Below are positions 35,127 to 44,105 of a stretch of DNA of 58,869 nucleotides, piece by piece. The DNA is from Flavobacteriaceae bacterium UBA4439. GTDB lineage: Bacteria; Bacteroidota; Bacteroidia; Flavobacteriales; Flavobacteriaceae. The notes beneath the pieces were generated by a model, which ran no database searches, was not told the DNA's origin, and saw only the letters and a list, made by a program, of their open reading frames with translations. Location: positions 5,089 to 63,957 of the forward strand of contig DGPN01000060.1 of assembly GCA_002390455.1 (NCBI GenBank), read 5' to 3'. A program made the position numbers and the translations under genes. How positions within the stretch are numbered: the stretch's first letter is position 1; each line of letters starts with the position of its first letter.

Positions 35127-35158
35127 CAAATATCCGAATTTTATTTTTTTTAGCAAAA
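35127..35158 (-). promoter_or_regulatory. Promoter of the arginine operon
   Basis: On the minus strand TTTTG (35154-35158) is followed after exactly 19 bp by GATATTTG (35127-35134), one mismatch from TAnnTTTG. Transcription would start near 35120 and give a leader of about 160 nt. Confidence 0.65.
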
Positions 35159-35261
35159 TCATTAATTATTATTCATTAATCCCCTTTTTTTTTGGTTCTA
35201 AAAAAGTAATAAGTGTTGTCATAATTATAACTCTGCTCTTCCAAAATCCTTAATTTTGTTC

Positions 35262-36569
35262 ATGTTTCAGAAATTTAAAATCCATCTGACAAACCATTTT
35301 CCTCAACTTAAGGATCAAAAACTTCTGTTGGCGTTGAGTGGAGGAGTGGACAGTTGTGTGTTATTGGATTTGTGTTTGAAATCAGGACTTCGCCCTGCGG
35401 TGGCCCATTGTAATTTTCAATTGAGAGGTTCAGAAAGTGATAGGGATGCCGAATGGATCACAAATTTGTCAGAGCGTAAGGGATTAGAATGTCATACTCA
35501 AACGTTTGGAACTCAAGTTTATGCCCTAAAGAAAAAACTATCTATTCAGGTGGCGGCAAGGGATTTACGATACCATTGGTTTGAGTCCTTATCTCAACAA
35601 GAGGGCTATGACTTAATTCTGACAGCCCATCATGGCGATGATGCCCTTGAAACTTTTATGATCAATGTCATGCGGGGTTCGGGCTTAAGAGGTTTGTTGG
35701 GAATTCCTGAACAAAGAGGAAAAATCTTACGTCCTCTGTTGCCCTTTTCTCGTGATGAAATCAAAGCCTATGCAATTGATAATAAAATAGAATGGAGAGA
35801 AGATGCCTCCAATGCCAAAACAGATTATTTGCGTAATGCCCTCCGACATGATGTGATTCCTCAATGGAAAAAAAGAGACCCTAATTTTGATGGTCAGTTT
35901 CAGGAAACGCTCAAATATTTAGGTCAAGCCCAAACGGTGCTGGATGCTGTCTTGACAGATTTTAAAAAACAGAACTTCATTCCTCAGGAAGAGGGATTTA
36001 AAATAGCTACTGCTGCCTTTGAGGGTATATCATTATTGGATTATTACCTGCATGCCTTGTTTGCTCCCTATGGTTTTGGAAACCTTGCAGACCTCAAAAA
36101 ACTGATGGATGCACAAAGTGGAAAACAGCTTTTTTCAGAGTCCCATAGGTTGATCAAGAATCGAGAATTTTTGTTATTGTCCTCCCTTGAAAAGTCATCT
36201 TCGGAATCCTATATCATCAATGCTGATATGTCTTCGATTGGCCAGCCTCTAAAGTTGGTTTTTTCTTACGAAAAAAGCTTTAAAAATGGAGATACAAAAA
36301 GCTTATTATTGGATAAATCCAAGTTAAAGTTTCCTCTTACGCTTAGAAAATGGAAACAAAGTGATTATTTTTACCCCAATGGATTGGGGGGGAAGAAAAA
36401 ACTGAGTAAGTTTTTTAAAGACGAAAAATTTTCCATTTTGGACAAAGAGTCTCAGTGGTTGTTGTGTTCGGGAGAGGACATCGTTTGGGTCGTTGGCAAA
36501 AGAGCGGATCAACGTTTTTTGGCGACCCCTACTTCAGAAAATATATGGTTAGTTCGTTTTGATGATTAG
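35262..36569 (+). CDS. tilS: tRNA(Ile)-lysidine synthetase
   Basis: 435 aa from the ATG at 35262 (MFQKFKIHL); a TTG two codons earlier is open but unnecessary. The N-type ATP pyrophosphatase loop is LALSGGVDSCVLLDL, with AVAHCNFQLRG and TAHHGDDALETF typical of TilS. The C-terminal domain (~360-435) contains LRKWKQSDYFYP. It attaches lysine to C34 of the CAU-anticodon isoleucine tRNA, an essential step. It overlaps the DsbD-like gene by 11 bp. Confidence 0.94.
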   Translation: MFQKFKIHLTNHFPQLKDQKLLLALSGGVDSCVLLDLCLKSGLRPAVAHCNFQLRGSESDRDAEWITNLSERKGLECHTQTFGTQVYALKKKLSIQVAARDLRYHWFESLSQQEGYDLILTAHHGDDALETFMINVMRGSGLRGLLGIPEQRGKILRPLLPFSRDEIKAYAIDNKIEWREDASNAKTDYLRNALRHDVIPQWKKRDPNFDGQFQETLKYLGQAQTVLDAVLTDFKKQNFIPQEEGFKIATAAFEGISLLDYYLHALFAPYGFGNLADLKKLMDAQSGKQLFSESHRLIKNREFLLLSSLEKSSSESYIINADMSSIGQPLKLVFSYEKSFKNGDTKSLLLDKSKLKFPLTLRKWKQSDYFYPNGLGGKKKLSKFFKDEKFSILDKESQWLLCSGEDIVWVVGKRADQRFLATPTSENIWLVRFDD

Positions 36570-38550
36570 AAAAATTTTTTTACTGTTTTTTTTATGGACT
36601 TTAGGAGTCCAAGCTCAAACCCCTGTGGTCTGGTCGACTGACTTCAAGAAGCTATCGGATACAGAATATTTGCTGATTTTTAACGCATCGGTTCAACCCA
36701 AATGGCATTTGTATTCTCAAAGCCTCCCTGAAGACGGACCTTTGCCTACTGAATTTATTTTTGAAGGTGAAGGAACTGCCTTTGAATGGGTTGGGGAGAT
36801 GGAGGAAAGTGAGACCGTTACGGCTTTCGATCCCATTTTTGAAATGGATTTATCTTGGTTTGAGGGCGAGGCGACTTTCCAACAAAAAATTCGATTGCTA
36901 AAGCCTGACTTGGGGGCAATTTCGGGAGAGATCAATTTCCAAGCTTGCGATGACAAGGTTTGTATTTTTAGGAATGAACCCTTTCGTTTTGTTTTGGATG
37001 CTTCCAAGGCTGGAGCAGTAGAGCAAAAATCTATCGATCAAGAAAGTTTTAAGAAATCCCAAGCATTACAACTGCCGATAAAGAATAAGGAATTGTTGTT
37101 GCAAGACCAAGACCAAAAAAGTGATAACCCTTTGTTAAATCTATTTTTATTGGGATTTGTTGGCGGCTTGATTGCGTTGCTTACTCCCTGTGTTTTTCCC
37201 ATGATTCCGCTCACCGTATCCTTTTTTCTCAAGCAAAGTAACAGTAAAAGAAGTGGGGTGATTCGTGCCATTCTCTATGGGTTTTTTATATTGTTGATTT
37301 ACGTATTGATGAGTTTACCCTTTCACTTTTTGGATGCTTTAGACCCCCAAATTTTGAATACCCTCTCAACCAATATAGTGATGAACTTGATCTTTTTTGC
37401 GGTATTTGTCTTTTTTGCTTTTTCATTTTTTGGCTATTACGAATTGACCTTACCCAGCAGTTGGGGGAACCGTTCTGATACGGCCGCTTCTAGTGGTGGC
37501 GTTTTGGGCATCTTTTTTATGGCGCTTACTTTGGCCATTGTATCCTTCTCTTGTACGGGTCCCATTTTGGGTTCTCTGTTGGCTGGTTCACTCACCGCTG
37601 AGGGGGGAGCCAACCAATTGACCGTTGGGATGGCTGGTTTTGGATTTGCCTTGGCTTTGCCTTTTGGTTTGTTGGCCTTTTTTCCCAATGCTCTCAAATC
37701 CATTCCCAAATCGGGAGGATGGATGACCAAGGTCAAAGTAACCCTAGGCTTTTTAGAATTGGCTTTGGCTTTAAAGTTTTTGTCCAACGCCGATTTGGTG
37801 GGGCATTGGGGGATTCTTAAGCGCGAAGTTTTTGTAGGGATATGGTTGGTGATTTCCATTCTATTATTCGTTTACCTTATGGGATGGTTGCGCTTTCCAC
37901 AAGATGTTAAGGGCGCTAAAATTTCTAAGCTGCAACGCCTGTTCACCTTTTTGGTATTAATATTTATATTCTATTTAATCCCCGGATTGGGCAAAAATCA
38001 GGACGGCCAGCTTACTTTATTGAGTGGCTTTCCTCCCCCTGTCTTTTATAGTGTTTATCCTTCTGATTCCGAATGTCCTCTGGGATTGAATTGCTTTAAG
38101 GATTACGAAAAGGGTAGGGCATATGCCGAGGCTCAAGACAAACCCATCTTATTGGATTTTACGGGCTGGGCCTGTGTTAATTGTAGGAAGATGGAGGAAA
38201 ATGTCTGGTCTCAACCAGAGGTTTTTCGTTTGTTAAAGGAGGAGTTTGTGATCATTTCCCTCTATGTCGATGACCGAAAAGAATTAGCAGAAGCCGAGCA
38301 ATTTAATTTCCAATTTCCCGGTGGCAGGATCAAAACCATAAAAACTGTTGGAGAAAAATGGGCGACTTTTCAAAATCTGAATTTTGCTTCTGCCTCCCAA
38401 CCTTATTATGTATTGATTTCGTCGGAGGCTATACTCCTCAATTCTCCCATTCAATATACAGATACGGCTAGCTATAAAAAATGGTTGCAAACGGGCTTGG
38501 AGCAGTATCTGACGAGACCAAAACAGTCCAATAGTGGTTATGCCTTTTAA
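36559..38550 (+). CDS. DsbD-like thiol:disulfide interchange / cytochrome c biogenesis protein
   Basis: 663 aa. After a signal peptide (ending GVQAQ) comes an N-terminal periplasmic domain (~25-145), then an eight-helix transmembrane domain (~190-490). The two membrane cysteines lie in LLTPCVFPMIP and SFSCTGPILGS. A C-terminal thioredoxin fold carries WACVNCRKME. It passes electrons from cytoplasmic thioredoxin to periplasmic thiols. The three-domain layout matches DsbD. It starts inside the end of tilS. Confidence 0.9.
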   Translation: MMIRKIFLLFFLWTLGVQAQTPVVWSTDFKKLSDTEYLLIFNASVQPKWHLYSQSLPEDGPLPTEFIFEGEGTAFEWVGEMEESETVTAFDPIFEMDLSWFEGEATFQQKIRLLKPDLGAISGEINFQACDDKVCIFRNEPFRFVLDASKAGAVEQKSIDQESFKKSQALQLPIKNKELLLQDQDQKSDNPLLNLFLLGFVGGLIALLTPCVFPMIPLTVSFFLKQSNSKRSGVIRAILYGFFILLIYVLMSLPFHFLDALDPQILNTLSTNIVMNLIFFAVFVFFAFSFFGYYELTLPSSWGNRSDTAASSGGVLGIFFMALTLAIVSFSCTGPILGSLLAGSLTAEGGANQLTVGMAGFGFALALPFGLLAFFPNALKSIPKSGGWMTKVKVTLGFLELALALKFLSNADLVGHWGILKREVFVGIWLVISILLFVYLMGWLRFPQDVKGAKISKLQRLFTFLVLIFIFYLIPGLGKNQDGQLTLLSGFPPPVFYSVYPSDSECPLGLNCFKDYEKGRAYAEAQDKPILLDFTGWACVNCRKMEENVWSQPEVFRLLKEEFVIISLYVDDRKELAEAEQFNFQFPGGRIKTIKTVGEKWATFQNLNFASASQPYYVLISSEAILLNSPIQYTDTASYKKWLQTGLEQYLTRPKQSNSGYAF

Positions 38551-38557
38551 AATTTCA

Positions 38558-40735
38558 TCAAAGGTTGATCCAATAATTGATCTTTAGGGTAAGATTCCAA
38601 TTTCTATTCGGTGTGAGCATTCGTGTATCACTGCTGTTGAATACCAAGAAAATATCGGAGGCAGGTTTGTAACGCCATTGAAAACGGGAGTTGAAATTCC
38701 ACAGTTTTTGTTGCTCGTTGTATTGATAAAGGTTAGAAAAGAAAATATTTCTGGTAAAAGTGAAGTTCGATTTGACCCCCAGCAACCAGAATCCATTGGT
38801 TCCCCAAGGTTCCTCGAGTTCTATATGGTTGTAGCTGACTAGGGCGTTCAATTCCACATAGGGCTGAAAGCGGTAGCCCATTTCACTGAAAAACAGCCAT
38901 CTTTTCCCGTCTTGAAAGTAGCCCCCGTAGGAGGATTCAAGTGCATAAGTAAATAGACTCTGAGGTTTGGAGTCATATGCAAGATTGATGCTGTTCCACC
39001 GATGTTCGGTGAGTGCACCAAGACTTTGGATACCTGTTCTTATCGGATCAAATGGATTTTGTAGGACGATGAATTGATTTTCAAAAGTAAGAACCATTTC
39101 ACTCCTGTTTTTGAAATTCACCTCATAGCCCAACTGTGTTCCTCGGTCGATACCTACTCCATCAAAATTGAAATATTGAATGCTCCCGAACAATGGGCCG
39201 TGTGACAAAATCTTAGATTCTTGACTGGGGAAAAACAAATATCGAAGTGAGGTGTCAAATTTATAATAGTGGGTACGTGGAACATAGCCCACCTCAGCAT
39301 TGTAATTTTCTCCCACGTATTCTGTTTGTACTCTTCCCAAAAAGTTATTGTTGTTGTAGGTGAGGTTACCGGCAAAAATAGCATCATCATCAGTACTACC
39401 TGGACTAAAGGATTTGAGGTACATCAATTTTCCATTCCAGAGATTATCCGCAGAAAAATAGTTGTATTCCAACCCTAAATTACGGTTGTATTCCTCACTC
39501 GTTGTCTCGGTATCTTCCAGGTCACCCAAGCTTTGCTTATTGACAAAAATCATTCCAATGGAAGAGCGATCCAAAACTTTGCGTTGTAAACTGAAGACCC
39601 CGAAATTTTCGGCAGGAAGCCCTTTTTCTTCTTCCGCCTGTGTTTGAATATCCAGTAGCCCCACCCTCCATTTTTCGTCTATATTTCCACTCAGACGTAT
39701 CCCCCCCAAAATGGGGTTGTTGAGTCCGATTCTTCTTGAGAAAAAGGGTCTTATGTTTTCATAACCAAAGTTGGCAAAGAGATCGGCATTTTCCAGAAAA
39801 AACTGTCTCCTTTCGGGAAAAAACAGTTCAAAACGATCGAGGTTGGTTACTTGTTGGTCAACTTCTGCTTGAGAAAAATCGGGGTTTAGGGTGATGTCTA
39901 AGTTAAGGGAGGAGGTCAAATTGAATTTGACATCAGCCCCAATATTGAGGTCTTGCTTTGTTGTCCCTTTTTGAGGACTATCGATTTCGCCAGACAGGTA
40001 AGGGATGAAAGAAATATTTGAACCTTGGGAGGGTGGAGGGTTGTCCCATTCTAATATACCAGAATAGGCCATCGTTATGGATGGAAATTGACGAGGAACT
40101 GGTGTCCATCCCGACTTTTCACTGGCCTTTAAATCCAAACGACTAAAACTGATTCCCCATTGGTTCAAATCATCATTGTAACGAATAGACTTGAATGGAA
40201 TGGCAATTTCTGCTGTCCATTTTTCTTCATCAAAAGCTACCTCTGAGTACCATTTGGTATCCCAATTCAGGTCAACACTCCGACCATCATACATGGTGCC
40301 GTCCCACTGGGCTCCATAGGCATTTAGCCCAAAGGCAAAGCCAGTAGTCATATTGTTAAAAGGATCAATAGCCACCAAAAAATTATCGTTCTTCCCAAAA
40401 CTAAAATCTCTTTTATAGGATTCCACTACATAATCCCCTTTTACGGTATTGTTAAAGAAAATCACAGCGAGATAAATGTTTTTGTCGTCGTATGCCATCC
40501 TTACTTCCGAAAACTGGGTGGCCTTACGGTCGTCTTGTGGGAGAATCATGGAAAAATTCTTGGCCAGATCAGCAGTCTCCCAAATGCTTTCGTTTAACTG
40601 GCCATCCAAAACTATTTCCTCCGAAGTTTTTCCGATTTTCAGGACATAGTCTTTATTGAATTTTTGACTCCAAGCGAGTTGAGAAATAAGTAGTAAGAGT
40701 AGTGAGATTGAAATTTTTCTATATAAAAAAAACAT
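38558..40735 (-). CDS. DUF5916 outer-membrane protein with CBM9-like domain
   Basis: 725 aa. A signal peptide ends near AWSQKF. Residues ~30-200 form a CBM9-like beta-sandwich (EIVLDGQLNESIWETAD, WGISFSRLD), and the rest is a long beta-barrel-like region with aromatic-rich strands. FELFFPERRQFFLENADLF is the DUF5916 hallmark. These proteins are common in Bacteroidota and their role is unknown; a link to surface glycan or metal handling has only been suggested. It follows the creatininase-family gene by 10 bp. Confidence 0.85.
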   Translation of the reverse strand: MFFLYRKISISLLLLLISQLAWSQKFNKDYVLKIGKTSEEIVLDGQLNESIWETADLAKNFSMILPQDDRKATQFSEVRMAYDDKNIYLAVIFFNNTVKGDYVVESYKRDFSFGKNDNFLVAIDPFNNMTTGFAFGLNAYGAQWDGTMYDGRSVDLNWDTKWYSEVAFDEEKWTAEIAIPFKSIRYNDDLNQWGISFSRLDLKASEKSGWTPVPRQFPSITMAYSGILEWDNPPPSQGSNISFIPYLSGEIDSPQKGTTKQDLNIGADVKFNLTSSLNLDITLNPDFSQAEVDQQVTNLDRFELFFPERRQFFLENADLFANFGYENIRPFFSRRIGLNNPILGGIRLSGNIDEKWRVGLLDIQTQAEEEKGLPAENFGVFSLQRKVLDRSSIGMIFVNKQSLGDLEDTETTSEEYNRNLGLEYNYFSADNLWNGKLMYLKSFSPGSTDDDAIFAGNLTYNNNNFLGRVQTEYVGENYNAEVGYVPRTHYYKFDTSLRYLFFPSQESKILSHGPLFGSIQYFNFDGVGIDRGTQLGYEVNFKNRSEMVLTFENQFIVLQNPFDPIRTGIQSLGALTEHRWNSINLAYDSKPQSLFTYALESSYGGYFQDGKRWLFFSEMGYRFQPYVELNALVSYNHIELEEPWGTNGFWLLGVKSNFTFTRNIFFSNLYQYNEQQKLWNFNSRFQWRYKPASDIFLVFNSSDTRMLTPNRNWNLTLKINYWINL

Positions 40736-40745
40736 AAATACGGGC

Positions 40746-41507
40746 TTATTGATACAGTTGATCTGTTGGGGTATTACAAATATCTTGCATCAGTTCACTG
40801 ATTTTATCGGTAACATCATCAAAAAACTTTTTTCCTTTTTCCGAATTTGATTTTTTTGGGTTTCCCGTTCCGGTATCCTTGGAGATTTCTGACCATTTTC
40901 TTTCTTTCCAAGCCCATTTTTCACGAAAAGCTTTGATGGTATTTTTCTTTTCTTTGCCCATCCCAGCTTCGGATATTGGCAAGACTAACTCAGGCTTGAT
41001 GTGCATCATAATACTGGTTTCCATCTCATCGGCATGGTCTCCTTCTTCTTCAAAATATTGCGACTTGTCCATGGCTTGAAACCAATTGCAAGTACTCAAA
41101 AACATCTCGGGGAAATCCAAGCCCAGCTCTCTCAGAATCGTTTTAAAATCATTACCGCCATGACTGTTAAGGATCAGGAATTTTTTTAGCCCTTGACGGT
41201 TGAGCACCGTCAAAACGTCTTTTAGTACTGCCATTTGGGTACTGGGGCTCATGTTCATGTCCAAATAAATGTCCGTTTGGCCGGTGTTGACCCCAAAGGG
41301 AATGGTGGGTAAAATCACAACATTGACTCCTTTTTCCCATGCTTTTTTCCCCGATTCGGCTGCAATAGTATTGGCTTCATATACATCCGTTCCATAAGGC
41401 AAATGATAATTGTGGGCTTCGGTCGCCCCCCATGGTAAAACAGCCAAATCAAAGCGTTGTGCTTTTAGATCTTTCCAATGGCATTCGGATAGGATATAGG
41501 GTCTCAT
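40746..41507 (-). CDS. Creatininase-family amidohydrolase
   Basis: 253 aa. Metal ligands of the creatininase fold are visible: Glu and His in LPWGATEAHNYHLPYGTD, the NSHGGND loop, and His/Asp/Glu in EGDHADEMETS. The family includes creatinine amidohydrolase, formamide hydrolases in riboflavin and F420 synthesis, and MftE-type peptidases. The substrate cannot be read here. No signal peptide, so it is cytoplasmic. It precedes the DUF5916 gene in a probable two-gene unit. Confidence 0.85.
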   Translation of the reverse strand: MRPYILSECHWKDLKAQRFDLAVLPWGATEAHNYHLPYGTDVYEANTIAAESGKKAWEKGVNVVILPTIPFGVNTGQTDIYLDMNMSPSTQMAVLKDVLTVLNRQGLKKFLILNSHGGNDFKTILRELGLDFPEMFLSTCNWFQAMDKSQYFEEEGDHADEMETSIMMHIKPELVLPISEAGMGKEKKNTIKAFREKWAWKERKWSEISKDTGTGNPKKSNSEKGKKFFDDVTDKISELMQDICNTPTDQLYQ

Positions 41508-41518
41508 TGTTTGCTAAT

Positions 41519-41713
41519 TTACACTATAATTTTAAACTGAATAAGTCCGATAGACTCCCTTAAATAAACATTTTTAAAATGGGTATAATCTATTTTATAA
41601 GGTGTTTTCTCCAGTATAGATTCAATAGCTTCACGGCGTACCGAGATTTTGGGGTTGGTATCAATGATTTTCCATTTTTTGAGGGGATTTTTTTTGGGCG
41701 GTTTTTGGAACAT
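41519..41713 (-). CDS. Small basic hypothetical protein
   Basis: 64 aa, not recognised. The N-terminus is proline/lysine-rich (MFQKPPKKNPLKKWKI) and the middle reads SVRREAIESILEKTPYK. No signal or membrane helix. It lies 11 bp before the creatininase gene on the same strand and so could be its first operon partner, but no good ribosome-binding site is seen and it may be a chance frame. Confidence 0.35.
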   Translation of the reverse strand: MFQKPPKKNPLKKWKIIDTNPKISVRREAIESILEKTPYKIDYTHFKNVYLRESIGLIQFKIIV

Positions 41714-41834
41714 GAAGTAGGTTTTTGCGAGGGAGGCAAGTGAAAATTTCGATTTTTAAATATAGCAATAATAGAAAATCTCCTAATTTTTTCTCCATAA
41801 AAGGATTTATTATCTTGTATTCAAATACCTACTT

Positions 41835-43367
41835 ATGCTGGTCTCCGTATATGGAAGCGCTGTTTTTGGCGTGGATGCACAACGCATCACTATCGAAGTC
41901 AATATTGACAAGGGCATTGGTTACCATTTGGTGGGATTGCCCGACAATGCAGTAAGGGAGAGTAACTTCCGAATCGCGGCTGCACTTAAAAATATTGGCT
42001 ACAAACTCCCGGGAAAAAAAATCACCCTCAACATGGCTCCTGCCGATTTGCGAAAGGAAGGCTCGGCCTATGATTTACCCCTTTCTGTGGGGATCTTGGC
42101 AGCCTCTGATCAAATTAAAGCCCCTAGTATGGAAGATTACATATTGATGGGAGAGTTGGCTTTAGATGGAAAAATCCGACCTATCAAAGGTGCTTTGCCT
42201 ATTGCCATTCAAGCTCTTAAAGATGGTTTTAAGGGGATTTTATTGCCTAAGGAAAATGAGAGGGAAGCAGCCATCGTAAAGGGTTTGGAGGTTTACGGTA
42301 TGGACAACCTTACTGATGTCATTGCCTTTTTTGAGGGATCACAATCTTACAGCCCAACTGTGGTTGATACCCGCAAGGCCTTTAACGAACAATTGAAATA
42401 TCCAGAACACGATTTTTCTGACGTTAAAGGTCAGGAAACCATCAAACGCTGTATGGAGATTGCTGCTGCTGGAGGTCATAATATTATACTGATTGGACCA
42501 CCAGGTGCGGGGAAAACGATGTTGGCCAAACGTTTGCCTTCGATTCTGCCTCCTATGACACTTCAGGAAGCATTGGAAACGACCAAAATTCATTCTGTGG
42601 TTGGGAAAATCAAAAATCAAGGCTTAATCAGTATTCGACCTTTTCGTGCGCCCCACCATACCATTTCCGATGTGGCGTTGGTAGGAGGGGGGCAATACCC
42701 TCAACCTGGGGAAATTTCTATGGCCCATAATGGGGTGCTTTTTTTGGATGAATTACCGGAGTTCAAGCGCTCTGTTTTGGAAGTAATGCGACAACCCCTT
42801 GAAGATCGTGAAGTGACCATTTCTCGAGCTAAATTCACCGTTACCTATCCCGCTTCGTTTATGTTGGTGGCCAGTATGAATCCAAGCCCTTCAGGATATT
42901 TTAACGATGGTAAAAGCGGATCGGTAACCCCCTTTGAGATGCAACGCTATTTGGGTAAAATTTCTGGGCCGCTCCTGGATCGTATTGACCTGCATGTAGA
43001 AGTGGAACCCGTTCCTTTTGAAAAATTATCCGACACCCGCCCCGCAGAATCCTCAGCGTCGATTCGAAGCCGAGTGACTGAGGCGAGAAAGCGCCAAACA
43101 GAACGATTTAAAAATGCTAAAAACACCCACTATAATGCTCAAATGAGTAGCCGACAAATCAGGAAGTACTGCTGTTTGGATCAAGAGGCTACCCAATTGC
43201 TTAAATCGGCAATGGAACGTTTGTCTTTATCTGCCCGTGCCTATGATCGCATATTAAAAGTATCTCGAACTTTGGCCGACCTGGCAGGACAGGAAAATGT
43301 CAATTCAGACCATATTGCCGAAGCGATTCAGTACAGAAGTTTGGATCGAGAAGGTTGGTTGGGTTAG
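41835..43367 (+). CDS. comM: ComM/YifB-family Mg-chelatase-like AAA+ ATPase
   Basis: 510 aa. The N-terminal Lon-protease-like (ChlI) domain covers ~1-170, starting VSVYGSAVFGVDAQ. The AAA+ core has Walker A GPPGAGKTMLAKR near residue 220 and Walker B GVLFLDELPEF near 305; a Mg_chelatase_C domain ends the protein. ComM is a hexameric branch-migration helicase that helps integrate incoming DNA during natural transformation. Full length. Confidence 0.93.
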   Translation: MLVSVYGSAVFGVDAQRITIEVNIDKGIGYHLVGLPDNAVRESNFRIAAALKNIGYKLPGKKITLNMAPADLRKEGSAYDLPLSVGILAASDQIKAPSMEDYILMGELALDGKIRPIKGALPIAIQALKDGFKGILLPKENEREAAIVKGLEVYGMDNLTDVIAFFEGSQSYSPTVVDTRKAFNEQLKYPEHDFSDVKGQETIKRCMEIAAAGGHNIILIGPPGAGKTMLAKRLPSILPPMTLQEALETTKIHSVVGKIKNQGLISIRPFRAPHHTISDVALVGGGQYPQPGEISMAHNGVLFLDELPEFKRSVLEVMRQPLEDREVTISRAKFTVTYPASFMLVASMNPSPSGYFNDGKSGSVTPFEMQRYLGKISGPLLDRIDLHVEVEPVPFEKLSDTRPAESSASIRSRVTEARKRQTERFKNAKNTHYNAQMSSRQIRKYCCLDQEATQLLKSAMERLSLSARAYDRILKVSRTLADLAGQENVNSDHIAEAIQYRSLDREGWLG

Positions 43368-43371
43368 GAAT

Positions 43372-43399
43372 AAGTTTATTTACTTTTGAAAATAAACTT
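43372..43399. terminator. Inverted repeat between convergent comM and nitroreductase genes
   Basis: AAGTTTATTT and AAATAAACTT form a perfect 10-bp stem around 8 nt, overlapping the nitroreductase stop. It sits where a bidirectional terminator is expected, but the stem is AT-only and there is no T-run. Confidence 0.45.
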
Positions 43400-44105
43400 C
43401 GTCAAAAGGAACCCTAAATTGAGGTCCGTAAATGCCCTCTTTGGTGCGGATACCGCAACCGATAACCATACTGATCTCAGCTGCAGGAGGCAAATCCAAT
43501 ATTTTTTTGATCCGTAGGGAATCGAAACCCTCCATAGTACAGGAATCATAACCATTGCCTGCCATACTTACCAAAAAATTCTGTGCTGCCAATGCGGTAC
43601 TCTTGTGCACTACCACGCGCATGTCCGATTTTTTGACTTGACGATAAACCACCTTGTTAAGACCTTTAAAAAAAGTAGAGAAATGATTGATCCAACCCTT
43701 AAAATTACCAACCCCATAGATTTTGGGTAGGATTTTTTGATAATAGGAAATGGCTCCTTTGGTCTTTTTTTTGTCTTTGCTATCCGATTTTTCAAACTCT
43801 GATTCAATAAAGGCGACATTGGAGGCAATTCGTCTTTTCCACAAGTCTTTTCTGACGACCGGGATTACAAATTGTTTTGCTGTTTTGGCGGCAGGTTGAT
43901 TAAAGCAAGCTTTGGCGATTTTTTTGATTTCTTCATTGGAGGTAATGTGATAAAACTCCCACAATTGGAGGTTGCTACTGTTGGGAGCAAGAGTTGCGTG
44001 TTCTATACATTTTTTGACAATGGCAACGTCAATTTCTTTTTCCCTGTCAAAAATCCTGACTGAGCGTCTATACTCGATGGCTTCACTTACTTTTTTTTCG
44101 GACAT
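43380..44105 (-). CDS. Nitroreductase-family FMN oxidoreductase
   Basis: 241 aa. It opens with the family motif IEYRRSVRIFD, continues with CIEHATLAPNSSNLQLWEF, and ends with a segment containing IGCGIRTKEGIYGPQFR. It should use FMN and NAD(P)H to reduce nitro, quinone or enone compounds; the substrate is unknown. Middle residues ~125-165 (basic, SKDKKKTKG) look like an insertion. Its first base coincides with the last base of the aldehyde dehydrogenase gene, so the two are a translationally coupled pair. Confidence 0.85.
   Translation of the reverse strand: MSEKKVSEAIEYRRSVRIFDREKEIDVAIVKKCIEHATLAPNSSNLQLWEFYHITSNEEIKKIAKACFNQPAAKTAKQFVIPVVRKDLWKRRIASNVAFIESEFEKSDSKDKKKTKGAISYYQKILPKIYGVGNFKGWINHFSTFFKGLNKVVYRQVKKSDMRVVVHKSTALAAQNFLVSMAGNGYDSCTMEGFDSLRIKKILDLPPAAEISMVIGCGIRTKEGIYGPQFRVPFDEVYFQK

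Noticed and set aside
34990..35253. Plus-strand open frame across the arginine leader
   Set aside because: It runs through the GC-rich leader with no recognisable protein, odd composition and no neighbours to support it; the minus-strand leader explains the sequence better.
35251..35258. TAATTTTG as a tilS promoter box
   Set aside because: It ends only 3 bp before the ATG, so transcription would start inside the gene, and no TTG lies at the right distance.
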